Positions 1-8,447 of a stretch of 39,243 bases of DNA are shown here, piece by piece; the first letter of the stretch is position 1, and every line of letters begins with the position of its first letter. Where the stretch lies: NCBI GenBank assembly GCA_002167555.2, contig NHDL02000005.1:3272-42514 (forward strand), given 5' to 3'. The position numbers and the translations under genes were made by a program. Source of the DNA: Deltaproteobacteria bacterium TMED58. GTDB lineage: Bacteria; Desulfobacterota_D; UBA1144. A model generated the notes under the pieces. It did not search any database. It was not told where the DNA came from and was given only the letters and a program-made list of their open reading frames with translations.

Positions 1-423
1 CAACCTGATGGTATATATTATAATACTGATTCTGCTAGCTCAAAAAAAAGGATAACAGATATTATAGATAGTTTTTCTTCTTTAAATTCGGGGGAAATTC
101 CAAAAGACTTAGATTTTTTTCTTAAGGAATTACAATTTGGTCTTTCTGAAATTTTATTATGGATTTCAAAATTTGCTGATGATAGCATGATTGTTTTAAA
201 TTATGCTGAATTAACATCCGTTATTCATGAGTTTACTCTTAAAAATGAAAACTCTGTGCAAGATTTATGGTCAATTTCTGAGCTGATATGTGACGGAAAT
301 TATGAGCAAGCTAGCTCAAATTTGAGAATTTATAAGCAAAAATGGGATGAGATTTCAAGTAAATGCGGGGTCGAAGAATCTTCTGTTCAACAAACCCCCT
401 CCGAAGAGCCAAATATTCAATAA
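1..423 (+). CDS. C-terminal part of an unidentified protein (5' truncated by the window edge)
   Basis: Frame 1 is open from base 1 to the TAA at 421-423. The listed 187 start is internal. No family recognised. Confidence 0.6.
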   Translation, partial: QPDGIYYNTDSASSKKRITDIIDSFSSLNSGEIPKDLDFFLKELQFGLSEILLWISKFADDSMIVLNYAELTSVIHEFTLKNENSVQDLWSISELICDGNYEQASSNLRIYKQKWDEISSKCGVEESSVQQTPSEEPNIQ

Positions 424-465
424 GAGCATTGATTTTTGTTGTTGTAATGTTACATTAAAGGTCTT

Positions 466-615
466 ATGAAAAGAACATATCAACCTAGTGAACTAAAAAG
501 AGTTAGAACTCATGGCTTTAGATCCAGGAATGAAACAAAAGCAGGCAAAAAAGTCCTAGCTTTGAGAAGATCAAAAGGAAGAGCTAGCTTGACTGTTTCG
601 AGATACTCTAAATGA
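466..615 (+). CDS. rpmH: 50S ribosomal protein L34
   Basis: Read directly: [49 protein letters not shown] (49 aa, below the ORF-track cutoff). Classic L34 sequence, followed by rnpA. Confidence 0.97.
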   Translation: MKRTYQPSELKRVRTHGFRSRNETKAGKKVLALRRSKGRASLTVSRYSK

Positions 616-983
616 GGGTTGATTCCTCTAGAAAAAAGAAAATAAAAATAAACTTTAACGACGCTATAAATGGTGGCGTAAAGTACAAAATTGAGGGTGC
701 AAATGTTTTTGTTATAAACAAAAGCACTAGAAAATGTAATCTTGGTGTTATAATATCTAAAAAAGTAAGCAACCTTGCAGTTGTGAGGAATAAATATAGA
801 AGAACATTAAAAGAAATTTTTAGACTAGATTTTGAATTGTTAGAATATAAAGACTTAGTTTTTATAGTTAATAAAAAGATTTTAGATTTAGACTTCAATA
901 GGATAAGAAAAGAGCTTTCAAAAGTAAGAAAGTATATGTTTAATGAAAAGATTGATTCAGTTTTTGTTGATAACGCTAATTAA
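612..983 (+). CDS. rnpA: Ribonuclease P protein component
   Basis: ATGA overlap with rpmH; RnpA-like '[15 protein letters not shown]' motif; conserved position between rpmH and yidD. Confidence 0.9.
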   Translation: MRVDSSRKKKIKINFNDAINGGVKYKIEGANVFVINKSTRKCNLGVIISKKVSNLAVVRNKYRRTLKEIFRLDFELLEYKDLVFIVNKKILDLDFNRIRKELSKVRKYMFNEKIDSVFVDNAN

Positions 984-1176
984 AATTTATCGAGCGACAT
1001 TATCACGCATATTGCCACCATCTTGCAGATTCACACCATCATGTTCTGAATATGCTTTAGAGGCAATTAAAGTTCATGGTCCATATAAAGGCTTTATATT
1101 AGCTTTTGTTAGAATTCTAAAATGTAATCCCTTTTTTGAATCTCGAACAGATAAAGTGCCAAGAGGTAATAAATAA
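943..1176 (+). CDS. yidD: Membrane protein insertion efficiency factor YidD
   Basis: 'PPSCRFTPSCSEYALEAIKVHGPYKG' is diagnostic; overlaps the rnpA 3' end by about 41 nt and precedes yidC. Confidence 0.95.
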   Translation: MKRLIQFLLITLIKIYRATLSRILPPSCRFTPSCSEYALEAIKVHGPYKGFILAFVRILKCNPFFESRTDKVPRGNK

Positions 1177-2795
1177 TGAAGAAAAATTACTTAATCTTTT
1201 TATTAGCTTCTATGGTTATAATTTTTGGCTCTAATTTTTTTATTGCACAGGATACGATAGAAGAAAGACCTGTCTCCACTTCTCCTTCAAATGAGAAAAG
1301 TGAATTTCAGGTTTCTGAAAATTCATATGTTGTTAGCGATGAGCTAGCTGATGTTCCAGAGGAATTTGTAAACGAGGGGGTTAACTTTTCAACACCTTTG
1401 TTTGATGGAAGAATATCTAAACTAGGAGGCCATATATTTGATGTACGGCTTAAAAAATATTCTGATAAGCCGCTGGGGGGCGAACCTACCAAAATAATGG
1501 AAAAAGGTGAGTATATATCTAATACAATTATTAAGGCAAAAGATATAAATATTCCAAAGAAAATAAATTTTAACTATAATAACTCTAACTTTAACCTTAT
1601 ATCAGGTCCAGGAAAATTAGATTTAATATCAAAGTTTGGCCAAGTTACAATTCAAAAATCCTTTTTATTCGATTCTAATTCTTATGGAGTCGAACAACAA
1701 ATTATCGTTACAAATAAATCAAGCAAGAATTTAGTTTTTAGAATTTTTGAGGAATCAATTGGACAAGTTGATGCAGGCGAACATAGCGTTATAGGATATT
1801 ACTTAGATAATGAAATGGAAGTCGTTGATTATATGCCATCAGAGACTGAAAAGATAATAGGAGACTTTGACTGGCACGGTTTGTCCAAAAAGTATTTTTT
1901 AACTTCTACTATAATTGGAAATCTGGGTGAGAAAACACTTAAGTTCAATAAATTTTCATCAAATTCTGTTCGTTCTTTATTAAGCTATAAAACTATTAAT
2001 CTTATGCCAGGCGCAAGCTATACAACTTCTTCTACTGTTTTTTTAGGTCCCAAAGATCCAGATATATTAGCAAAATTTGGTAATAATTTTGCTGCAGCTC
2101 ATGACTTAGGATGGTTTGGTTGGCTTGCTGTTCCTTTGGAGAAGTTATTAAAAATATCTTATAAATTTGTTGATAACTACGGCTTTGCAATAATATTGAT
2201 TACCCTTCTTATTAGAATAATATTTTTACCTTTGACTATAAAAAGTATGATGTCAATGAAGAAGATGCAGTCTAAAATGGCTCTCATGAAGCCAAAACTA
2301 GATGCGATAAAGGAACAATATAAAGATGATAAAACAACTCAAAATAGTGAAATCATGAAATTATATTCTAAAGAAGGGGTAAACCCATTATCAAGCTTAA
2401 GCGGATGCCTTCCAATGTTAGTTCAAATACCCGTATTTGTGGCCTTATACAATGTATTACTTTACTCTTTAGACTTAAGGCACTCAGAATTTTTATGGAT
2501 TTCCGACTTATCTTCAGCTGAAATGTTGTTTGATATTCCTGGTACGGGTATTCCATTTAGAATTCTTCCACTGGTTATGGGAATATCTTGGTTTTTGACC
2601 CAAAAATTAACTCCTCCTAATCCCGGGGCAGATGAGTTTCAAACAAAAATATTTCAGTACATGCCTATCATGTTTACAGTTATGTTTTGGGGGTTACCAT
2701 CGGGATTAATTTTATACTGGACTGTAAGCAATATTATTTCTATATTTCAACAGCTATATATAAATAAAAAATTTGAAAAAATGCAAGGAGCATAA
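1176..2795 (+). CDS. yidC: Membrane protein insertase YidC
   Basis: 539 aa with N-terminal TM, periplasmic domain and C-terminal 60KD_IMP core (LPLTIKSMMSMKKMQ..., GCLPMLVQIPVFVALYNVL). Confidence 0.97.
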   Translation: MKKNYLIFLLASMVIIFGSNFFIAQDTIEERPVSTSPSNEKSEFQVSENSYVVSDELADVPEEFVNEGVNFSTPLFDGRISKLGGHIFDVRLKKYSDKPLGGEPTKIMEKGEYISNTIIKAKDINIPKKINFNYNNSNFNLISGPGKLDLISKFGQVTIQKSFLFDSNSYGVEQQIIVTNKSSKNLVFRIFEESIGQVDAGEHSVIGYYLDNEMEVVDYMPSETEKIIGDFDWHGLSKKYFLTSTIIGNLGEKTLKFNKFSSNSVRSLLSYKTINLMPGASYTTSSTVFLGPKDPDILAKFGNNFAAAHDLGWFGWLAVPLEKLLKISYKFVDNYGFAIILITLLIRIIFLPLTIKSMMSMKKMQSKMALMKPKLDAIKEQYKDDKTTQNSEIMKLYSKEGVNPLSSLSGCLPMLVQIPVFVALYNVLLYSLDLRHSEFLWISDLSSAEMLFDIPGTGIPFRILPLVMGISWFLTQKLTPPNPGADEFQTKIFQYMPIMFTVMFWGLPSGLILYWTVSNIISIFQQLYINKKFEKMQGA

Positions 2796-2796
2796 A

Positions 2797-3486
2797 ATGT
2801 CGATTCAAAAAGAATATGAAGGAAAAACTGTTACTGATGCCACAATAGAAGCATGTAAAGATTTAGGTATTAACAGAGAAGATCTTAATTTTGAGGTCAT
2901 TAGTGAAGGCACAACTGGCCTTTTAGGAATAGGTGGACGAAATGCAGTAATAAAAATTCTAAATCAAGATGCAAATAAGGCACCCTCTACTGAATCAGCA
3001 TCGGCAAATGTAGAACCAATAAAACTTGAGAAATTAGAGGAAATATTTAACCAAATAATAAACCATTTTGTTGATGATTCGAGTATTGAAGTTGAAACGA
3101 ATGACAGAAATGTACTATTAAAATTGAAGAGTGATTCTAATTTAGGTTTTTTGATTGGAAAAAAAGGTGAGATGATTAAAAACATTGAATTTCTTCTAAG
3201 TAGAGTTGCAAGTAAGGAAAATTCAGAAAGTATTTTTGTTTCAATTGATATAAATTCCTTTAGAGAGAAAAAAGATAAAGAATTAATTGATAGAGTTGTT
3301 ACCTTGATTGATAAAGTTATTTCTATTAACAGACCTTTAAGCTTAAACCCTATGAACTCATATGAAAGAAGAATTTGTTACTTAGAAATAGAAAAAAACT
3401 CAGAAGTCACATATAAAACTAAAGAGGTTGGGATGCTAAAGAAGATAACCATCTTACCTAAGGTTATTGATAAAAATTTATCTTAA
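2797..3486 (+). CDS. jag: Jag/KhpB-type RNA-binding protein (Jag_N, KH, R3H)
   Basis: ATG at 2797 preceded by 'aaggag' (the listed 2773 start lies inside yidC). Jag_N-like start, KH 'FLIGKKGEMIKNIEFLLSR', R3H-like end; follows yidC. Confidence 0.9.
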   Translation: MSIQKEYEGKTVTDATIEACKDLGINREDLNFEVISEGTTGLLGIGGRNAVIKILNQDANKAPSTESASANVEPIKLEKLEEIFNQIINHFVDDSSIEVETNDRNVLLKLKSDSNLGFLIGKKGEMIKNIEFLLSRVASKENSESIFVSIDINSFREKKDKELIDRVVTLIDKVISINRPLSLNPMNSYERRICYLEIEKNSEVTYKTKEVGMLKKITILPKVIDKNLS

Positions 3487-3897
3487 TTTTTTAAAAAAAT
3501 TTTTTAAAATTTCTTGTGACTTTAAATCTCCTAGATTAGTTGTCATACATTGATTCAATTTATGACCTCGATTATCATTTTCACAACCAAAATATATCCT
3601 ATTAATTCTGGCCTCTTTTGCTGCAGCTAAGCACATAGGGCAAGGCTCCAAAGTAGTAAATAGAGTAAAATCATTGAGTCTCCAGTCTTTATTCTCTTTT
3701 GCAGCTTTCTCTATAGCAATCATTTCCGCATGTGCCATTGGATTGCTGGTACTTTCAGTTTGATTAAAACCTTTAGTTATAATTGATTTATCATTATTTA
3801 CTACTACAGCCCCAATGGGTACTTCATTTAGATCTTGAGCTTTTTTTGCTTGTATCAATGCTAAATTCAGAAAGTAATTTACATCTTTGTTGTTCAT
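3478..3897 (-). CDS. tadA: tRNA-specific adenosine deaminase
   Basis: Cytidine deaminase-like zinc motifs HAE and PCPMC, 139 aa. Confidence 0.9.
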   Translation of the reverse strand: MNNKDVNYFLNLALIQAKKAQDLNEVPIGAVVVNNDKSIITKGFNQTESTSNPMAHAEMIAIEKAAKENKDWRLNDFTLFTTLEPCPMCLAAAKEARINRIYFGCENDNRGHKLNQCMTTNLGDLKSQEILKNFFKKLR

Positions 3898-3898
3898 T

Positions 3899-4480
3899 CT
3901 ATTTTTTCAAAATATTCTTGATTAATTTTTTACCAAATGTTGTCAAGATAGACTCAGGATGAAATTGAACTCCTTCGATATCTAATGTTTTATGTTTAAT
4001 TCCCATTATTGTCCCATCTTTTGTTTTTGATGTGATCGAAAAACTTTTAGGCAATGTTTTTTTATCTACAATTAATGAATGATACCTTGTTGCTTTAAAT
4101 GGGTTTGGTAAACCTTTATATATACCATCGTTATTATGATAGATATCAGAGGTTTTTCCATGTAAAAGTTTTTTTGCATTTATTATCTTTGCCCCATAAG
4201 CATAACCTATAGATTGATGACCTAAGCATACTCCAAAAATTGGAATTTGACCCGATAGACTTTTAATTAATTCCACCGATATCCCAGCCTCTTTAGGAGT
4301 ACAAGGACCAGGTGAGATAAAAATTATTTCGGGATTTATTTTTATAATCTCTTTTATATTAATTGTATCATTTCTTTTGATTGTAACCTTGGACCCTATT
4401 TCCTCAATATAATGGACTAAGTTATAAGTAAAGGAATCATAATTATCAATCATTAATACTTTCTTCATCATGCTACTCAT
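3899..4480 (-). CDS. trpG: Anthranilate synthase component II (glutamine amidotransferase)
   Basis: 'DNYDSFTYNL', 'SPGPCTPKEAG', 'GVCLGHQSIG', 'GVQFHPESILT'. Adjacent to trpE. Start may be an internal ATG at 4468. Confidence 0.9.
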   Translation of the reverse strand: MSSMMKKVLMIDNYDSFTYNLVHYIEEIGSKVTIKRNDTINIKEIIKINPEIIFISPGPCTPKEAGISVELIKSLSGQIPIFGVCLGHQSIGYAYGAKIINAKKLLHGKTSDIYHNNDGIYKGLPNPFKATRYHSLIVDKKTLPKSFSITSKTKDGTIMGIKHKTLDIEGVQFHPESILTTFGKKLIKNILKK

Positions 4481-5954
4481 TGTTCAAGCTCTTTCTTATA
4501 GCATTCAACATAGCTTTAGATTTATTTTTTGTCTCGTCATATTCATTTTTTGGTATTGAATCTGCAACAATTCCGGCACCTGCTTGAAAATATAATGTTT
4601 TGTTTTTAATATAAAATGACCTTATAACTATACTCATATCCATATTACCGGAAAAACCAAAATATCCTACGGAACCTCCATAGGGACCTCTTTGATTTGG
4701 CTCGAGCTCATTTATAATTTGCATCGCTCTTATTTTTGGTGCCCCAGATAATGTTCCTGCTGGAAAAGTAGATTTAAGCAAGTCAAAAGCATCTTTCTTT
4801 TTATCTATGAGCCCCTCTACATGTGAAACAATGTGCATTACATGCGAGTATCTCTCAATACCCATCATTTCTGTAACATTTACAGTGCTATTTTTGCACA
4901 CTCTGCTTATATCGTTTCTAGCAAGATCTACCAGCATTACATGTTCTGCTAATTCTTTAGGGTCTGACAATAAGTCTTTCTCCATTTTTAAATCCTCTTC
5001 AGTATCTATACCTCTGGGCCTTGTTCCAGCTATTGGACGAGATTCTACTTTATTATTTTCAAGTCTAACTAGCACTTCCGGTGATGCTCCAACAATTAAA
5101 GATTTTTCCATTTTAAGATAAAACATATAAGGAGAAGGATTAAGTTTTCTCAAGGATCTATATAAGTTTATAGGATCATCTTCATATTTAGTTTCCCATC
5201 TTTGAGAAACCACAGTTTGAATCACATCTCCTTTCTTAACATAACTCTTAATTTTTTTTACCGCATTCATAAAATTCGATTTTGTAAAGTTAGATTTAAT
5301 CGGGCTAGTCGTTTTCTTAAATTTATTATCTTTTTTGTATAAATTATTATTTGAAAATTTTAATAATTTTTCAATTTTGTTGATTTGTGACAATGCATTT
5401 TTATAGTATTTATCGATTTTATTTGAATCCTTTATATGAGCGTTAATCACGATTTTTGCAGTTTTATTTATATTATCAAAAATAATTACAGAATCTGTAA
5501 GCATAAAAAGGGAATCAGGAAAATCTCCAGTTGCTCCCGAGTTTTTGAATATATTCTCAATTTGATTGATTATTTCGTAAGAAAAAAAACCAACAAGTCC
5601 TCCATAAAACCTTGGAAGATTATCTACGATAACAGGCTTAAAATCACCCATTATTTCTTTCAATTTTACAAATATATCCCCATTTAATTTTGTTGTTTTA
5701 TTATTTGTTGACTTAATAGTGATTTTATTCTTTTCGGATGAGATTATTAAATTTGGATCAAATCCTAAAAAGCTATATTGAGACCATTTTTCTGGCCCGT
5801 CAGAACTTTCTAATAGAAAACAGTATTTCTTAGATGAAATCTTTTTTAAAATTGATAGAGGATTATCATAGTCCAAGCTAATCTCTTTAAATATTGGTAT
5901 CAAGTTCCCCTTCTTGCTGAGAGCTTTAAAATTTTCTAAAGTTAATGAAATCAT
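4473..5954 (-). CDS. trpE: Anthranilate synthase component I
   Basis: Chorismate-binding domain ('RPIAGTRPRG', 'LVDLARNDISRVC', 'FPAGTLSGAPKIRAM') and N-terminal 'LLESSDGPEKWSQYSFLG'. Confidence 0.92.
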   Translation of the reverse strand: MISLTLENFKALSKKGNLIPIFKEISLDYDNPLSILKKISSKKYCFLLESSDGPEKWSQYSFLGFDPNLIISSEKNKITIKSTNNKTTKLNGDIFVKLKEIMGDFKPVIVDNLPRFYGGLVGFFSYEIINQIENIFKNSGATGDFPDSLFMLTDSVIIFDNINKTAKIVINAHIKDSNKIDKYYKNALSQINKIEKLLKFSNNNLYKKDNKFKKTTSPIKSNFTKSNFMNAVKKIKSYVKKGDVIQTVVSQRWETKYEDDPINLYRSLRKLNPSPYMFYLKMEKSLIVGASPEVLVRLENNKVESRPIAGTRPRGIDTEEDLKMEKDLLSDPKELAEHVMLVDLARNDISRVCKNSTVNVTEMMGIERYSHVMHIVSHVEGLIDKKKDAFDLLKSTFPAGTLSGAPKIRAMQIINELEPNQRGPYGGSVGYFGFSGNMDMSIVIRSFYIKNKTLYFQAGAGIVADSIPKNEYDETKNKSKAMLNAIRKSLNNE

Positions 5955-5962
5955 GTAAATTC

Positions 5963-5991
5963 AATATATTATTACTGCTAACTTTTGTCAA
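5963..5991 (-). promoter_or_regulatory. Candidate sigma70-type promoter for trpEG
   Basis: Minus strand TTGACA - 17 nt - TATATT; the -10 ends 9 nt before the trpE ATG. Confidence 0.65.
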
Positions 5992-6048
5992 AGATTATTT
6001 AGTATATTTTGATTATAATTAATGATATAGAATTTTAAGGAGATTAAC

Positions 6049-7428
6049 TTGAATAGTTCGATTTTTAGAGAATATGACATAAGAGGTATAGCCGATTTGG
6101 ACTTAAAAGAGGAAGTTGTTTCAGATATCGGGCTAGCAATGGGCACAATGTTTAAAGAGAAAGGTGTTAAGACAATATCTCTTGGTAGAGATTGTCGAAT
6201 AAGCTCAGATAGGATTTTTAATACTCTGTCTTCATCACTGATTAAAACAGGGATTAATATAATAGATCTTGGTATGATAACGACTCCAGTACTATATTTT
6301 TCTCTATATGGACTAGATGTTGATGGAGGAATTATGATAACTGCAAGTCATAATCCATCAGATTACAATGGTTTTAAGGCAGCTATTGGGAAAAACGTTT
6401 TGTCAGCTAAGCAAATCCAAGACATTGAAAAAATCATTAAAAATAAAATTTTTTCTTATGATAAAAAAAAGGGATTTATTAAACAGCTAAATTTAATAGA
6501 TGATTATAAGAATGATATATTGAAATCAATTGCCTTAAATAAAAAAGTAAAAGTGGGTGTTGATTGCGCAAATACTCCAATTGGAGTTTTTGCTAAAGAT
6601 ATTATGTCTTCAGCTGGATGTGAAGTATATGAATTATTTCCAGAGCCAGATGGTACTTTTCCTAACCACCATCCTGATCCTTCAGTAGAGGAAAACCTTA
6701 AAGATCTTTCGTTTTTAGTAAAAGAGAAAAATCTAGATTTTGGTGTTTCGTTTGATGGAGATGCTGATAGAATCGGAGTTGTAGATGAAAAAGGAAATTT
6801 TATCTACTCTGATATGGTTTTACTTTTGCTTGCTAGATCTGTTTTGGCTAGTAATCCAGGAGCAAAGATAATTGGTGAAGTTAAATGTTCAAAAAATTTA
6901 TTTGAAGATATTACGAGAAATGGAGGGGTGCCAATAATGTGGAGAACCGGTCACTCTAATATTAAAAGAAAAGTTAAAGAAGAACTTGCTCCACTAGCTG
7001 GTGAATTAAGTGGACACATTTTTTTTGCTGATAAGCACCATGGTTTTGATGATGCCTTATATGCAGCCCTTAGGTTAGCAGAAGTTTTATCATTTCATCA
7101 AGGCTCATTCAGCTCAATGTTAAAAAATATTCCAGAAATGCATTCTACTCCTGAAATGAGAATAGATTTTCCTGAAGAAGAAAAGTTTGAATTTATAAAG
7201 AAGTTCTCTAAATCAATGCATGATACTTCAGATTCTACTGTTAATTTGGTAACGGTTGATGGAATCAGGATAGAGACTAAGAATGGTTGGGCTCTTGTTA
7301 GGGCATCTAATACACAACCTGCTTTAACTATAAGGTTTGAAGCTGATTCAAAACAAAGTTTAAATAAACTTATAAATTTTGTTCAGGATGAAATTAATAA
7401 AGTTACGGATAAAATTTGTATATCTTAA
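6049..7428 (+). CDS. Phosphomannomutase/phosphoglucomutase (AlgC/ManB type)
   Basis: 'REYDIRG', phosphoserine loop 'TASHNPSDYNGFK', metal loop 'DGDADRIG', C-terminal 'RASNTQPALTIRFEA'. TTG start after an AAGGAG ribosome-binding site. Confidence 0.92.
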   Translation: MNSSIFREYDIRGIADLDLKEEVVSDIGLAMGTMFKEKGVKTISLGRDCRISSDRIFNTLSSSLIKTGINIIDLGMITTPVLYFSLYGLDVDGGIMITASHNPSDYNGFKAAIGKNVLSAKQIQDIEKIIKNKIFSYDKKKGFIKQLNLIDDYKNDILKSIALNKKVKVGVDCANTPIGVFAKDIMSSAGCEVYELFPEPDGTFPNHHPDPSVEENLKDLSFLVKEKNLDFGVSFDGDADRIGVVDEKGNFIYSDMVLLLLARSVLASNPGAKIIGEVKCSKNLFEDITRNGGVPIMWRTGHSNIKRKVKEELAPLAGELSGHIFFADKHHGFDDALYAALRLAEVLSFHQGSFSSMLKNIPEMHSTPEMRIDFPEEEKFEFIKKFSKSMHDTSDSTVNLVTVDGIRIETKNGWALVRASNTQPALTIRFEADSKQSLNKLINFVQDEINKVTDKICIS

Positions 7429-8429
7429 ATTGGCATAACCTAACTGGGGTACATTGTGGATCAGTAGCGATTAGAAACGTTGCTAATTATTATGGAGTAA
7501 ATTATGAGGAGGCCTTATGTTTCGGCCTAGGGTCTGGAATGGGTTTTTTTTATACAAAAAATAAAGAGGGAAAGCCTTCAGAAGTTATTCATTTGAGGGC
7601 ACCCAATATGGAGCCAAATTTTTTTTCTAATTCCAATTTAAAATATGAATGGATTAAGGAATCGGACTTTAATATTGCAGAAAACAAATTAATTCAAGAT
7701 ATTAAAAATGGTTTTCCAGTTTTTCTACAAACAGATATTTATTTTTTACATTATTATAATTCACCCATACATTTCCCAGGACATGTAATTGTATGTATTG
7801 GTGTAGATGAAAAAAGAAAAGTATTTTATGTTTCAGATACAAATTTTAAAGAAATTCAGGAAATTTCTTTTACTGATATGAGAATGGCAAGGTCATCTAA
7901 AGCCCAGCCTTACCCTTTATATTTTAATCATTTTAAGATAACCAATTTTTCACCTTTTAGAGATTTGAAAGAAAAAATTGAAAAATCTATTTTTTACAAC
8001 TCCTATAATTATATAACTGGCCAGAAATCAGAAAGAGGAATTAGTTCAATCTTTACTATTTTAGAATGGATAAATAATTTAGAAAGATGGAAAGGATTAA
8101 AAGATTCTTCTGAAACTTTCAAATTTGCTTATCAAATTATAGTTAAGCGTGGATCAAAAGGAGCAGGCTTTAGATATATTTACAAATATTTTTTACAAAT
8201 TGCTGAAAAAGAATCAAAAAAAGTAAAAAAACTCAACCTTGTGGATGATATGGAACAAATAGCTGAAAATTGGAATAATATAGGCTTGAATCTAAGGTCT
8301 CTTAGCAAGCGACAATCAAAGAAAGTTTTTAATGAGCTTATTGATCTCTGTCAGGAAGTTTTTAATAAAGAATATTTATACCATTCTAAAATATTAGATA
8401 GTTTTGGAGATAATAAAAAAGGGGCTTAA
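7416..8429 (+). CDS. BtrH N-terminal / DUF4872-like protein (C39 peptidase-like fold)
   Basis: 'GVHCGSVAIRNVANYYGVNYEEALCFGLGSGMGFFY' plus 'PGHVIVCIGVDEKRKVFYVSDT' match the BtrH_N pattern by recall; helical C-terminus fits DUF4872. TTG start overlaps the upstream phosphomutase by 13 nt. Confidence 0.75.
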   Translation: MYILNWHNLTGVHCGSVAIRNVANYYGVNYEEALCFGLGSGMGFFYTKNKEGKPSEVIHLRAPNMEPNFFSNSNLKYEWIKESDFNIAENKLIQDIKNGFPVFLQTDIYFLHYYNSPIHFPGHVIVCIGVDEKRKVFYVSDTNFKEIQEISFTDMRMARSSKAQPYPLYFNHFKITNFSPFRDLKEKIEKSIFYNSYNYITGQKSERGISSIFTILEWINNLERWKGLKDSSETFKFAYQIIVKRGSKGAGFRYIYKYFLQIAEKESKKVKKLNLVDDMEQIAENWNNIGLNLRSLSKRQSKKVFNELIDLCQEVFNKEYLYHSKILDSFGDNKKGA

Positions 8430-8441
8430 AGCCCCTTTTTT
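8415..8441. terminator. Bidirectional intrinsic terminator between the BtrH-like gene (+) and groEL (-)
   Basis: Perfect inverted repeat AAAAAAGGGGCTT-A-AAGCCCCTTTTTT with a T-tract in both directions. Confidence 0.9.
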
Positions 8442-8447
8442 AATTTC

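Noticed and set aside
608-898. 96-aa minus-strand ORF
   Set aside because: Antisense to rnpA; Phe/Leu/Ser-rich shadow translation.
943-983. 41-nt rnpA/yidD overlap as a novelty
   Set aside because: Overlap of these genes is common in bacteria; not unusual.
4807-5121. 104-aa plus-strand ORF
   Set aside because: Antisense to the conserved trpE catalytic domain.
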